Of a DNA stretch of 64,000 nucleotides, positions 44,333 through 53,061 are shown piece by piece. How positions within the stretch are numbered: position 1 is the first letter of the stretch; every line of letters starts with the position of its first letter. Position numbers and translations under genes: made by a program. The DNA is from Bacteroidales bacterium UBA5833 (GTDB lineage Bacteria > Bacteroidota > Bacteroidia > Bacteroidales > Lentimicrobiaceae), in NCBI GenBank assembly GCA_002433025.1, contig DJGZ01000044.1, positions 10,883 through 74,882 on the forward strand. The letters run 5' to 3'. Under the pieces are notes generated by a model. It was not told the origin of the DNA. It made no database searches and saw only the letters and a program-made list of their open reading frames with translations.

Positions 44333-45445
44333 ATGGAAAAAACTGAAAAAATATCTCCCGAAAAGAATCATTTTGTTACCCGGGGTTGCTGTCATCAACC
44401 CAGCCTGATTCATAAAAATGACAATATTTTTAAGCATGGCTGTGCCAAACTTGATGCTTTTGATTGGCTGGGCTATGTGCCGATGCCGGAGGGCCATAAA
44501 CCATTTGATTGCATTGAGGTAAGGTTTAAGAATAACCGCAAGGAATTTTTCCGCTCCACCTGCGATCCTGATCTGCACACCGGCGATATTGTGGCGGTGG
44601 AGGCCAATCCGGGTCACGATATCGGTATTGTTTCCCTTACCGGTGAGATTGTCAGGCTACAGATGCGCAAACGGAACACTGATCCCGGAAGGGATGATAT
44701 CCGTAAGGTATACCGCAAGGCCAGGTTAAGTGATATTGAAAAGTGGATAACCGCGGTGGAAAAGGAGGACAACACCATGTTCAGGGCCAGGGAAATTGCC
44801 GCCCGGCTTAACCTGAAAATGAAAATCAATGATGTTGAATATCAGGGGGATGATACAAAGGCGATCTTTTACTATACGGCTGATGAGCGGGTTGACTTCC
44901 GTGAACTGATTAAGATTCTCGCTGAGGAGTTCAAAGTGAGGATTGAGATGCGTCAGATCGGGGCAAGGCAGGAGGCTGCCCGTTTGGGGGGAATAGGTAC
45001 CTGTGGCCGTGAATTATGTTGTTCAACATGGCTCAACGGATTTAACACGGTAAGTACCAATGCGGCACGCATTCAGCAACTTTCTCTCAATCCGCAGAAG
45101 CTTGCCGGGCAGTGCGGCAAGCTCAAATGCTGTCTGAATTACGAATATTCTGCTTATACCGAAGCGTTGAAACACTTCCCCCCGGACGATACCTTACTCA
45201 ATACCAAAAAGGGTGATGCCATCCCGCAAAAAACAGATGTTTTTGGCGGGATAATCTGGTATGCCTACAAATCGGATCCGAACAATATGATGGCCATCCC
45301 TGTGGATAAGGTAAAAGAGATCATTGATCTGAACAAAAAGGGGAAAGCCATTGATAAACTCGAGGACTTTGCCCGAAAACTGGAGAAAAAGGTTGATTTT
45401 GAAAATGTTGTGGGCCAGGAGGATTTGCACAGATTTGACAAGTAA
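44333..45445 (+). CDS. ricT: PSP1/RicT (YaaT) family protein
   Basis: 370 residues. The PSP1 domain shows EVRFKNNRKEFFRS, GDIVAVEANPGHDIGIVSLTG and YYTADERVDFRELIKILAEEF; the hallmark Cys-rich stretch GGIGTCGRELCCSTWL is followed by GQCGKLKCCLNYE. In Bacillus RicT (YaaT) forms an Fe-S complex with RicA and RicF that stimulates RNase Y-dependent mRNA maturation; in Bacteroidota its role is unproven, and a further Cys pair near the N-terminus (RGCCHQ) could also bind metal. Here it is the first of the typical ricT-gldH-PBP1A gene order. The C-terminal ~60 residues are Lys-rich and probably flexible. Confidence 0.92.
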   Translation: MEKTEKISPEKNHFVTRGCCHQPSLIHKNDNIFKHGCAKLDAFDWLGYVPMPEGHKPFDCIEVRFKNNRKEFFRSTCDPDLHTGDIVAVEANPGHDIGIVSLTGEIVRLQMRKRNTDPGRDDIRKVYRKARLSDIEKWITAVEKEDNTMFRAREIAARLNLKMKINDVEYQGDDTKAIFYYTADERVDFRELIKILAEEFKVRIEMRQIGARQEAARLGGIGTCGRELCCSTWLNGFNTVSTNAARIQQLSLNPQKLAGQCGKLKCCLNYEYSAYTEALKHFPPDDTLLNTKKGDAIPQKTDVFGGIIWYAYKSDPNNMMAIPVDKVKEIIDLNKKGKAIDKLEDFARKLEKKVDFENVVGQEDLHRFDK

Positions 45446-45553
45446 GATGAAAGTAGGGAGGCGGGTTTCGATAAGCAGTAAAGGCCTTGTATTTGCAAGC
45501 GGAAATCCGGGGTGAGATAATTTTTTTGCCATTCAGGCGTTGAATACTGCGAA

Positions 45554-46036
45554 ATGAAAAAAACAGTTCTGAATTACCTGGTGAAATGTCCGGCCTTGCT
45601 GTTTGTGGTGATGGCTTTTGCAGCCTGTGATGCTGACAAGTTTTACGATGAGAGCCTGAGTCTTACCGGCGACCGGTGGCCAAAGGAGGATGCGCTGAGT
45701 TTTACCGTGAGTATTGAAGATACCATCAGGCCTTACAGCTTTTATCTGAATGTCCGGCACAGTTCTTCATACAAATACAATAACATCTATTTCTTTCTTA
45801 CCACAACCTATCCGGGGGGGGGCATGTCGCGCGATACCATTGAGTGTATGCTGGCAGCCAAAAACGGTAAATGGTTAGGTAAGGGCAGCGGGCGTTACCG
45901 TGACAACCGCATCTGGATAAGGGACAACATCCGATTTCCGCGAAAAGGGGAATACACGTTGCGGCTTAACCAGGCTATGCGCGAGGATGTGCTTGTGGGT
46001 ATTTCGGAGGCCGGCATAAGGCTGGAGAAAAAGTAA
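45554..46036 (+). CDS. gldH: GldH-family gliding motility lipoprotein
   Basis: 160 residues with lipobox FAAC (Cys25) and the conserved start of GldH: D-K-F-Y-D-E-S, then DTIRPYSFYLNVRHSSSYKYNNIYFF, a long central strand region, and an ending REDVLVGISEAGIRLEKK. In Flavobacterium GldH belongs to the Gld set needed for gliding and type IX secretion; homologues are widespread in non-gliding Bacteroidota, so motility cannot be claimed. The gene context (ricT upstream, PBP1A downstream) is the usual one. A run of nine G within codons for P-G-G-G makes it prone to slippage. Confidence 0.9.
   Translation: MKKTVLNYLVKCPALLFVVMAFAACDADKFYDESLSLTGDRWPKEDALSFTVSIEDTIRPYSFYLNVRHSSSYKYNNIYFFLTTTYPGGGMSRDTIECMLAAKNGKWLGKGSGRYRDNRIWIRDNIRFPRKGEYTLRLNQAMREDVLVGISEAGIRLEKK
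45814..45822 (+). repeat. Nine-G homopolymer inside gldH
   Basis: CC followed by GGGGGGGGG within the sequence for Tyr-Pro-Gly-Gly-Gly-Met (about codon 87). Homopolymers of this length slip often, so gain or loss of one G would truncate GldH. It may also be a sequencing-error hotspot. Confidence 0.9.
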
Positions 46037-46102
46037 AGATGCCGGTTGCAGGATTGTAAAGACGGGTGAAGTTTGAGTGATCAGAACGAATGCTATATCA
46101 GA

Positions 46103-48457
46103 ATGAGCAAAAAACCTAAAAGCAGCACAACTGATGTTAATTTCTGGAAGAAACGCTTCTGGAAAGCATATCTGGTTGTATTTGTTTTCATAATCCTTTT
46201 ATTTACAGCCATTTCTTCAGGACTGCTGGGATTTATGCCTTCTTTTGAGGAGCTGGAAAATCCCAAAAGTAATCTGGCTTCCGAGATCATTTCAGCCGAC
46301 CAGGAGTTGTTGGGCAAGTACTATATCGAGAACCGGTCGAATATTAATTACAATGACCTGTCGCCCTATCTTGTGAATGCCATTATTGCCACAGAGGATG
46401 CCCGTTTTGAGAAGCATTCGGGAGTAGATGTAAAGGCGCTTTTCAGGGTGACCTTCGGGTTGGTGACCGGGAACAATAAAGGCGGAGGTAGTACACTCAG
46501 CCAGCAGCTGGCCAAAAACCTCTTTCCGCGCAAGGCCAATCGTAATTTCTTTGAAACAGTGTTTATCAAGCTTAAGGAGTGGGTAACAGCCATAAAGCTG
46601 GAGCGCAACTACACAAAAGAAGAGATTCTGGCTATGTACTTCAATACAGTGGATTTCGGGAGCAATTCATTTGGCATCAAATCAGCTGCAAAAACATTTT
46701 TTAACAAGCAACCTTCCGAATTGACCATTGAAGAATCGGCTATGCTTGTGGGCATGTTGAAAGCGCCTACCTTTTTCTCGCCGGTGCGCAATCCCGAAAG
46801 GGCCAATAAGCGCAGGGAGGTGGTGCTCCGTCAGATGGAGAGATATGGTTACATCAGTGAACAGGCATACGATTCCATCAGGATAATACCCCTTGATATG
46901 TCCCAATACCGGCAACAGGACCATACTTCAGGCACGGCTACTTACTTCAGGGAGTATCTGCGTATGACCATGTCGGCAAAAAAGCCGGCCCGGAAGAACT
47001 ACTTGGATAAACAGGTTTATACTGAGGATTCACTACAGTGGGTTTCCAACCCGATATACGGATGGATTGAGAAAAATCCCAAACCCGATGGGTCGAAATA
47101 CAATCTTTACAAGGACGGATTAAGGATTTATACCACCATCAATTCACGCATGCAGCGGTATGCCGAGGAGGCTGTGGCGGAACACATGGGTGGCGATATT
47201 CAGCCTGCATTTTTCAGGCACTGGAAGGGGAGGGAAGAGGCTCCCTTTGATTTTCCGAAGTCACAGGTGAAGGCAGAAGCGCATAAGCTGCTCAATGCTT
47301 CGATGAAGCGATCGGATCGTTACCGGAAAATGAAGGCTGCCGGGTTGCCCGAGGACTCCATCCGTCTGGCGTTTCATACCAAAACACCTATGAAGGTGTT
47401 CACCTGGCAGGGAGAGCGCGACACCATTATGACGCCCTGGGATTCCATCCGTTACTGCAAGTTCTTTCTGCAGGCCGGCCTGATGTCGGTGGAGCCGCAG
47501 ACCGGATTTGTGAGGGCTTATGTGGGTGGCATCAATTACAGCCACTTCCAGTTCGACCATGTTAAGATGGCCCGGCGGCAGGTTGGTTCTACATTCAAGC
47601 CTTTTGTTTATACGCTGGCTATGCAGGAGGGCGATTTTTCGCCCTGCACCAAAGTGGCAAATATTCAATACAGCATCGATCTGCCTGAAGGTGGAAGGTG
47701 GGAGCCGCGCAACGCCAACGATTTTAAGAAAGGCGAAATGGTGACCCTAAAAGAGGCACTGGCCAATTCCATCAACTGGATTTCGGCCTTCCTGATCAAA
47801 AGGTATTCCCCCATGGCGGTAATCAAGATCGCCCGGAAAATGGGGGTTGTCAGCCCCATAGACCCGGTTCCTTCCATCTCGCTGGGTACCCCTGACCTGA
47901 CCCTTTATGAAATGACCGGGGCCATGAATACTTATGCGGCAAAAGGCGTTTATATTGAGCCGCTTTTCGTGACCCGCATCGAGGATAAAAACGGTAATGT
48001 ACTGGCCCGTTTTATGCCACGGCAGGAAGAGGCTATGAGTGAAGAAACAGCCTTTCTTATGCTGGAACTGATGAAGGGGGTGGTGGAAAGCGGAACAGGC
48101 GTTCGTTTGAGGTATAAGTATGGCATTGCTAATCCGGTGGCCGGTAAAACCGGAACCACGCAAAACAACTCCGACGGATGGTTTATGGGACTTACCCCTG
48201 ATCTGGTAACCGGAGTCTGGGTTGGAGGAGAAGATCGCAGTGTGCGTTTCAGAACGATCACCCTCGGGCAGGGGGCAAATATGGCCCTTCCGATCTGGGC
48301 GCTCTATATGAAACGCATTTATGCCGATCCCAAGCTGAAGCTGTCGCAGGGAGATTTTGAAAGACCCTCAAACCCCCTGTCGGTGGAAATTGACTGTAAA
48401 AAATACGAAGAGATACAGAAAAAGCAAAAGAACAAGTACAGCCCCGGAGATTTCTGA
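46103..48457 (+). CDS. Class A penicillin-binding protein (PBP1A type)
   Basis: 784 residues. One N-terminal membrane helix, then the GT51 glycosyltransferase with the catalytic Glu in ATEDARFEKHSG (about 97) and GGSTLSQQLAKNLF, and EEILAMYFNTVDFG. The transpeptidase domain has the SxxK serine in VGSTFKPF (Ser496), SxN in ANSINW and KTG in AGKTGTTQNN (about 682). It polymerises and cross-links peptidoglycan in the periplasm. ATG 46103 was chosen over a TTG ten codons upstream, because the extra residues precede a normal Lys-rich cytoplasmic start. The membrane protein gene follows after 1 bp. Confidence 0.96.
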   Translation: MSKKPKSSTTDVNFWKKRFWKAYLVVFVFIILLFTAISSGLLGFMPSFEELENPKSNLASEIISADQELLGKYYIENRSNINYNDLSPYLVNAIIATEDARFEKHSGVDVKALFRVTFGLVTGNNKGGGSTLSQQLAKNLFPRKANRNFFETVFIKLKEWVTAIKLERNYTKEEILAMYFNTVDFGSNSFGIKSAAKTFFNKQPSELTIEESAMLVGMLKAPTFFSPVRNPERANKRREVVLRQMERYGYISEQAYDSIRIIPLDMSQYRQQDHTSGTATYFREYLRMTMSAKKPARKNYLDKQVYTEDSLQWVSNPIYGWIEKNPKPDGSKYNLYKDGLRIYTTINSRMQRYAEEAVAEHMGGDIQPAFFRHWKGREEAPFDFPKSQVKAEAHKLLNASMKRSDRYRKMKAAGLPEDSIRLAFHTKTPMKVFTWQGERDTIMTPWDSIRYCKFFLQAGLMSVEPQTGFVRAYVGGINYSHFQFDHVKMARRQVGSTFKPFVYTLAMQEGDFSPCTKVANIQYSIDLPEGGRWEPRNANDFKKGEMVTLKEALANSINWISAFLIKRYSPMAVIKIARKMGVVSPIDPVPSISLGTPDLTLYEMTGAMNTYAAKGVYIEPLFVTRIEDKNGNVLARFMPRQEEAMSEETAFLMLELMKGVVESGTGVRLRYKYGIANPVAGKTGTTQNNSDGWFMGLTPDLVTGVWVGGEDRSVRFRTITLGQGANMALPIWALYMKRIYADPKLKLSQGDFERPSNPLSVEIDCKKYEEIQKKQKNKYSPGDF

Positions 48458-48458
48458 G

Positions 48459-50081
48459 ATGATGAAAGTGATTAACGGCATTTCCCGGATATTGAAGAAT
48501 TTCTTTGTAAAAGCCAGAAAAATCTCTTTTTCTCTTGCCGCACTCTGGTTGGTTTTCATCAGCATCACATTGGTAAACCTGAAAACCCGTGAATGGGAAA
48601 ATCCCATCCGCATCATTCAGGATGATGTCCACCTCTATTATATCTATCTGCCGGCCGTATTTGTTTATCACGATCTTTCCTTTGGTTTCTTCCTGAAAGA
48701 GCCTGATTATCAAAGCAAGTTCTGGTTACCCGGACACCCTGAAACAGGGGTCAGAATACCCAAGATGTCGATGGGGATGGCGATGGTTTATGCCCCCTTC
48801 TTTCTTTTTGCCCATTACATTGTCATGCCGTTGACAGGTGCGGCGGGCGGGGTCTATGCCATACCTTACAAAGTGGCCCTGGTGGTCGCGTCCCTTTTGT
48901 ACCTGCTGCTGGGCTTGTGGCTGCTCAGGAAACTGCTGCTCAGCTATTTTGATGAAGCGGCGGTGGCCCTAACCCTTGTGGTGGTGGCATTTGGCACAAA
49001 TATGCTGTGGTATGTGACCCATGAACCGGCCATGTCGCATATCTTCAGCTTTGCGCTGATCCTGCTGATGGCTGTTCAGACGCAGCGGTGGCTGGCAAAA
49101 CCGGGGATAAAGCAATCCCTGCTGCCGGGTCTCTTGTTCGGTCTGATAGTGCTGATCAGGCCGACCAATATTATTTTTGGCATGATCATACTCTTTTTGC
49201 CCGGGAATGCTGTTTATCGCTTCCGCGAAAGGGTTCAGTTTATTCTGAACAATTACAGGGGGCTGATCATCATGATAGCCGGATTTTTAATAGTATGGGC
49301 GCCGCAGCTGGTATTCTGGAAATTTGCCAGCGGCAGCTGGTTTTATTACACTTACGGCGAAGAGGGGTTCTTTTTTGGTAATCCGCAGGTTTTCAGCAGC
49401 CTGTTCAGCTGGCGGAAAGGATGGCTTGTTTACACACCGCTGATGCTGATGGCTTTTGCCGGACTTCCGTTACTTTATCGCAAACAGCGGGGATTGTTTA
49501 ACCTCACGGCAATGATGCTGGTGTTGCTTATCTGGGTGAATGCCTCCTGGTGGTGCTGGTGGTTTGGCGGGAGTTTCGGTAACCGTGCCTACATTGACGG
49601 ATACGGGATATTTGCCTTTGGGGTGGCAGCCTTGGCACAGGCAATGCTAACGCAGCGCTTCAGGGTACTGAGGGTTGCATTTCTGATTATTACCGGCTTC
49701 TTTGTCTTTTTAAGCGCCTTCCAGCAATGGCAATACCGGCAGGGCATTATTCATTATGATGCCATGACCCGGACGGCCTATTCCGATGCTTTTTTCCAGA
49801 CAACCCTCCGGCCTGATCTACAGGGATCCCTGGTGGATCCGGACTATGCTCCGGGGGTAAAAGGCATTTATTATCCCCTGCATGAAATTTCGAAGGCCGA
49901 CCGGCGAGAAAAGAATTACAGGATACTGATCAACCGGCCGTATCTTGAAGAATACCTGAGGAATAGCGCACATGAGGACCGGGCCCTGATGCGGCGTATC
50001 CTGGCTGCTTCGCCGCAGACAGATACTGCAGCAGCAATAGAAAAATGGGTCGATGATGAGATCACCCGTATGTGGAAGTAA
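48459..50081 (+). CDS. Polytopic membrane glycosyltransferase-like protein
   Basis: 540 residues with about 11 membrane helices. After the first helix lies an acidic loop IIQDDVHLYYIYLPAVF, reminiscent of the DD/DE catalytic loop of GT-C glycosyltransferases (ArnT, PMT families) that use lipid-linked sugars. Other features are a RPTN motif after helix 6 or 7 and a C-terminal soluble tail. I could not assign a family with certainty; a GT39/GT83-like enzyme modifying an envelope glycan is the best reading. It starts one base after the PBP1A stop (TGAGATG), so translational coupling is likely and its product may act on cell-envelope polymers. The AlgI/AlgJ pair follows after 146 bp. Confidence 0.75.
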   Translation: MMKVINGISRILKNFFVKARKISFSLAALWLVFISITLVNLKTREWENPIRIIQDDVHLYYIYLPAVFVYHDLSFGFFLKEPDYQSKFWLPGHPETGVRIPKMSMGMAMVYAPFFLFAHYIVMPLTGAAGGVYAIPYKVALVVASLLYLLLGLWLLRKLLLSYFDEAAVALTLVVVAFGTNMLWYVTHEPAMSHIFSFALILLMAVQTQRWLAKPGIKQSLLPGLLFGLIVLIRPTNIIFGMIILFLPGNAVYRFRERVQFILNNYRGLIIMIAGFLIVWAPQLVFWKFASGSWFYYTYGEEGFFFGNPQVFSSLFSWRKGWLVYTPLMLMAFAGLPLLYRKQRGLFNLTAMMLVLLIWVNASWWCWWFGGSFGNRAYIDGYGIFAFGVAALAQAMLTQRFRVLRVAFLIITGFFVFLSAFQQWQYRQGIIHYDAMTRTAYSDAFFQTTLRPDLQGSLVDPDYAPGVKGIYYPLHEISKADRREKNYRILINRPYLEEYLRNSAHEDRALMRRILAASPQTDTAAAIEKWVDDEITRMWK

Positions 50082-50227
50082 GCGGACATGAACGGCCGGG
50101 CGGCTTCGGCAACTCCCGTAAGTTTTGGTATTCTCCAAAACCTGCCGGTTGTTTGCTGTTATCTTCTTCAACTTCCTTACATTTGCTGGCTAATAAATTC
50201 CGATAGGCACCATTTAATTCCTGAGCA

Positions 50228-51646
50228 ATGGTTTTCAGCAGCAGCCTGTTTCTTCTTTACTTTTTGCCGGTTTTCCTTTTGTTCTATTATTTTGCCGATG
50301 TAAAATACAAGAACTATGTGGCTCTGGCAGCCAGTTTGTTTTTCTATGCCTGGGGAGCACCCACTTTTATCTTTATTGTAATCGGATCTATCATTGCCGA
50401 CTTTTACGCGGTAAAGGTAATGCACCGGTCGAAGGGCAGGAAGAAGTGCTTACTGGTGGCATTTTCCATTGTACTGAACATCGGCATGCTGCTTTATTTC
50501 AAATATGCCAATTTTTTTGTCGAGAACTTCAACCTGATGGTGGAGGGTTTTGGCGGCAAACCGGTTGAATGGGCGAAGGTGGCACTGCCCATTGGCATTT
50601 CGTTTTTCAGTTTCCAGAAAATGACTTACGCGGTGGATGTCTATCGCAAGGTGCATGTTCCGCTGAAGCGGATCAGCGATTTTGCGCTCTACATACTTAT
50701 GTTTCCCCAGTTGATTGCCGGGCCCATTGTACGGTTCAACGAAATTGCCGATCAGCTTGAAGACCGGCGTGCCAACGAGAATGTGGACAACCGGCTGACC
50801 GGTTTTTTCAGGTTTGTCCTGGGTTTGGGAAAGAAGGTGCTGATAGCCAATGTGCTGGGCGAGTATGCCGATACCGTTTTTGCCATGGATCCAGCGGGCA
50901 TGACCACCGCTACTGCCTGGATGGGGGTGCTGGCGTATGCTTTCCAGATTTATTATGATTTTGCCGGGTATTCTGATATGGCCATCGGGCTGGGCAGAAT
51001 GATCGGTTTTGACTTTTTGGAGAATTTCAATAATCCTTATATTTCTAAGAATATCAGTGAGTTCTGGCGTCGCTGGCATATCTCGCTGGGGCGCTGGATG
51101 CGCGATTACCTTTACATTCCCCTGGGCGGTAACAGGGTTTCGATACGGCGGTTGTATTTTAACCTGTGGCTGGTATTCCTGATTTCGGGTTTCTGGCATG
51201 GTGCCGCCTGGAACTTCGTGGTTTGGGGTGCATTTCACGGTTTCTTCCTGATCGCCGACAGGATTTTCCTGCTGAAGTTCTTCGCAGCCATCGGGAAAGC
51301 CCCTTCCATCCTGATCACCTTTATCATTACCCTGGTGGGTTGGGTGCTTTTCAGGGCCGAAACCCTGCCTTACGCAATCCATTACCTTGGGCGTATGTTT
51401 TCCTTTAATGGTGGTCCCGCGGTTTATATCAGCCAGAAAGTCTGGATAATCCTGATTATCGGTGCATTCTTCGGCCTCTGGGCGGCTTTCGGTAACATTG
51501 AGAAATGGCAGATGAAACTCTTTGCCAAAAAGCAGAAGATTTCCACCCTGGTGTGGATGACTGCGGCTTCCGTCCTGTTGTTTGTCATCAGTCTGGCCGC
51601 CATCACTTCATCAGGTTTTAATCCCTTTATCTACTTCAGGTTCTGA
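50228..51646 (+). CDS. MBOAT O-acyltransferase, AlgI type
   Basis: 472 residues, about 11-12 membrane helices. MBOAT/AlgI marks: LPIGISFFSFQKMTYAVDVYR, FPQLIAGPIVRF, FQIYYDFAGYSDMAIGLGRMIGF, NFNNPYISKNISEFWRRWHISL and the catalytic His in FLISGFWHGAAWNF. Enzymes of this kind carry acyl groups across the membrane for acetylation of alginate and other exopolysaccharides, handing them to a periplasmic SGNH partner. That partner gene starts 1 bp after this stop but is frameshifted, so acetylation may be lost or leaky in this strain. Confidence 0.95.
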   Translation: MVFSSSLFLLYFLPVFLLFYYFADVKYKNYVALAASLFFYAWGAPTFIFIVIGSIIADFYAVKVMHRSKGRKKCLLVAFSIVLNIGMLLYFKYANFFVENFNLMVEGFGGKPVEWAKVALPIGISFFSFQKMTYAVDVYRKVHVPLKRISDFALYILMFPQLIAGPIVRFNEIADQLEDRRANENVDNRLTGFFRFVLGLGKKVLIANVLGEYADTVFAMDPAGMTTATAWMGVLAYAFQIYYDFAGYSDMAIGLGRMIGFDFLENFNNPYISKNISEFWRRWHISLGRWMRDYLYIPLGGNRVSIRRLYFNLWLVFLISGFWHGAAWNFVVWGAFHGFFLIADRIFLLKFFAAIGKAPSILITFIITLVGWVLFRAETLPYAIHYLGRMFSFNGGPAVYISQKVWIILIIGAFFGLWAAFGNIEKWQMKLFAKKQKISTLVWMTAASVLLFVISLAAITSSGFNPFIYFRF

Positions 51647-51647
51647 A

Positions 51648-52769
51648 ATGGCAAAACTGAAACAACTTCTTTTTGGTCTGCTGATGCTGATGCTGGGATT
51701 ACCGCTGCTGCAGCGCACAGTGCCGGTATTTGATGTAAGCCCCCTGAAAGGTTCTTTCCAGGAGCCGGTAAAGCCCGGTGCCACCCTGCAATCGGTGTTC
51801 AGTGGAAGCTTTCAGGAAGATTACAACGATTATTACGAACACTCCATAGGGTTCAGGCCCCTGCTTGTGCGCCTGAACAATCAGCTTGATTTCTGGCTGT
51901 TCGATACAGCCCGGGCTGCCGGGGTGGTGGTTGGCAGGGACAATTACCTGTTCGAAATCAACTACATTAAAGCATGGAAGGGGTGGGATTTTTCAGGATA
52001 TGCAGCCATTGAAGAACAGGCCCGTAAGGCGGCATTGGTGCATGAAAAACTGCAGGCTGCCGGCAAAACCCTGGTGTTTGTACTGGCACCCGGCAAAGCG
52101 TCATTCTTTCCTGAGAAAATTCCCGCCAGGTTTCTTGACCGTCCTTCGGGGGAAGCCACCAATTATGCGGTGATCAGGGAAACTTTTGCAAAACAGGCTC
52201 TTCCGGTGATTGATTTCAACGATTGGTTTGTGAAGATGAAAGATACGGCCACTTATCCGCTTTACCCGCAGTGCGGCATTCACTGGAGTGCTTTCGGGGT
52301 GGCCCTGGCGGTAGATTCGCTGATCAGTTATATCGAGCGCAGCCGCGGTATTGATATGGTGGACTTCTGGTGGGATGGATTTGACCTGCCCGATACCCTG
52401 CGCAGCCCGGATTACGATGTGGCCGAAGGGATGAACCTGCTGTTTACCATTCCCCATTATCCCATGGCATACCCCAGGTTACGGTTCGGAAGCGATGAAG
52501 GAAAGGTGAAGCCCGATGCCATTGTGGTTTCCGACAGCTATTACTGGAATATATACGGCAGCGGGATTTCCAGCCGCCTTTTTGCCGATGACAATTTCTG
52601 GTACTACAATGAGCAGGTGCACAACCCGAATTATCCGGAGCCACGTAAAACCTCGGGTCTCGACCTGATGGAAGAGCTGGGCCGTGCTGACGTAATCATC
52701 ATCATGGCTACGGAAGCCAATCTGTACCGTTTCCTTATGGTTTTGTCGATATGGTTTATGATGCCCTGA
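51648..52769 (+). CDS. AlgJ/AlgX-like SGNH acetyltransferase, truncated by frameshift
   Basis: 373 codons in this frame. An N-terminal membrane anchor or signal (LLFGLLMLMLGLPLL) is followed by a periplasmic SGNH-like domain: FQEDYNDYYEHSIGFRPLLV, VVGRDNYLFE, FVLAPGKASFFPEKIP, the GIHWSAFG loop (DxHW in AlgJ, with the Asp as Gly here) and the Ser motif VVSDSYYW. The normal sequence runs to ATEANLYRF and then breaks into unrelated residues and a stop. The next frame continues seamlessly (PYGFVDMVYDALNEGQ...) to 52990, so one base, probably a C at 52733-52734, is missing. With that base restored the protein would be about 448 residues. It is the periplasmic partner of the AlgI gene, which ends 1 bp before it. 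Confidence 0.88.
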   Translation: MAKLKQLLFGLLMLMLGLPLLQRTVPVFDVSPLKGSFQEPVKPGATLQSVFSGSFQEDYNDYYEHSIGFRPLLVRLNNQLDFWLFDTARAAGVVVGRDNYLFEINYIKAWKGWDFSGYAAIEEQARKAALVHEKLQAAGKTLVFVLAPGKASFFPEKIPARFLDRPSGEATNYAVIRETFAKQALPVIDFNDWFVKMKDTATYPLYPQCGIHWSAFGVALAVDSLISYIERSRGIDMVDFWWDGFDLPDTLRSPDYDVAEGMNLLFTIPHYPMAYPRLRFGSDEGKVKPDAIVVSDSYYWNIYGSGISSRLFADDNFWYYNEQVHNPNYPEPRKTSGLDLMEELGRADVIIIMATEANLYRFLMVLSIWFMMP

Positions 52770-52990
52770 ACGAAGGGCAGGTGCCTGCGCCCAGCCAGCC
52801 CCCTGCCGCCGGATTTCCGGGAAAGGATGAGGCCATTGCCGGAATTATGAAAAGCATTGATGCCGATCCCGGCTACCGGGCTTCCATACGTGAAAAAGCC
52901 ACTGCAAAAGGCATTACCTATGAAGAGATGCTGCGCCTGGATGCCGGCTGGATATGGGAACAGAAGCAAAAGTCCTCCGGAAATAAATAA
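52733..52990 (+). pseudogene. Displaced 3' part of the AlgJ/AlgX-like gene (+1 frame)
   Basis: About 85 codons in the frame one base off from the gene above, beginning at the break (CCTTATGG: P-Y-G-F-V-D-M-V-Y-D-A-L-N-E) and ending at TAA 52990. The internal ATG at 52751 is probably not a real start. The piece holds the C-terminal helix (DEAIAGIMKSIDADPGYRAS) and the end AGWIWEQKQKS. Either the gene is broken or the assembly lost a base. Confidence 0.8.
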
Positions 52991-53061
52991 GAATTGCTTT
53001 GGAAGTATGCATCCCGCTGATTCCCGGCCGGGGAAATAAGATCATTAATAAGGCTGATTCC

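Noticed and set aside
52751..52990. Independent 79-codon gene
   Set aside because: It is the out-of-frame continuation of the AlgJ-like gene, and codons before its ATG already continue that protein.
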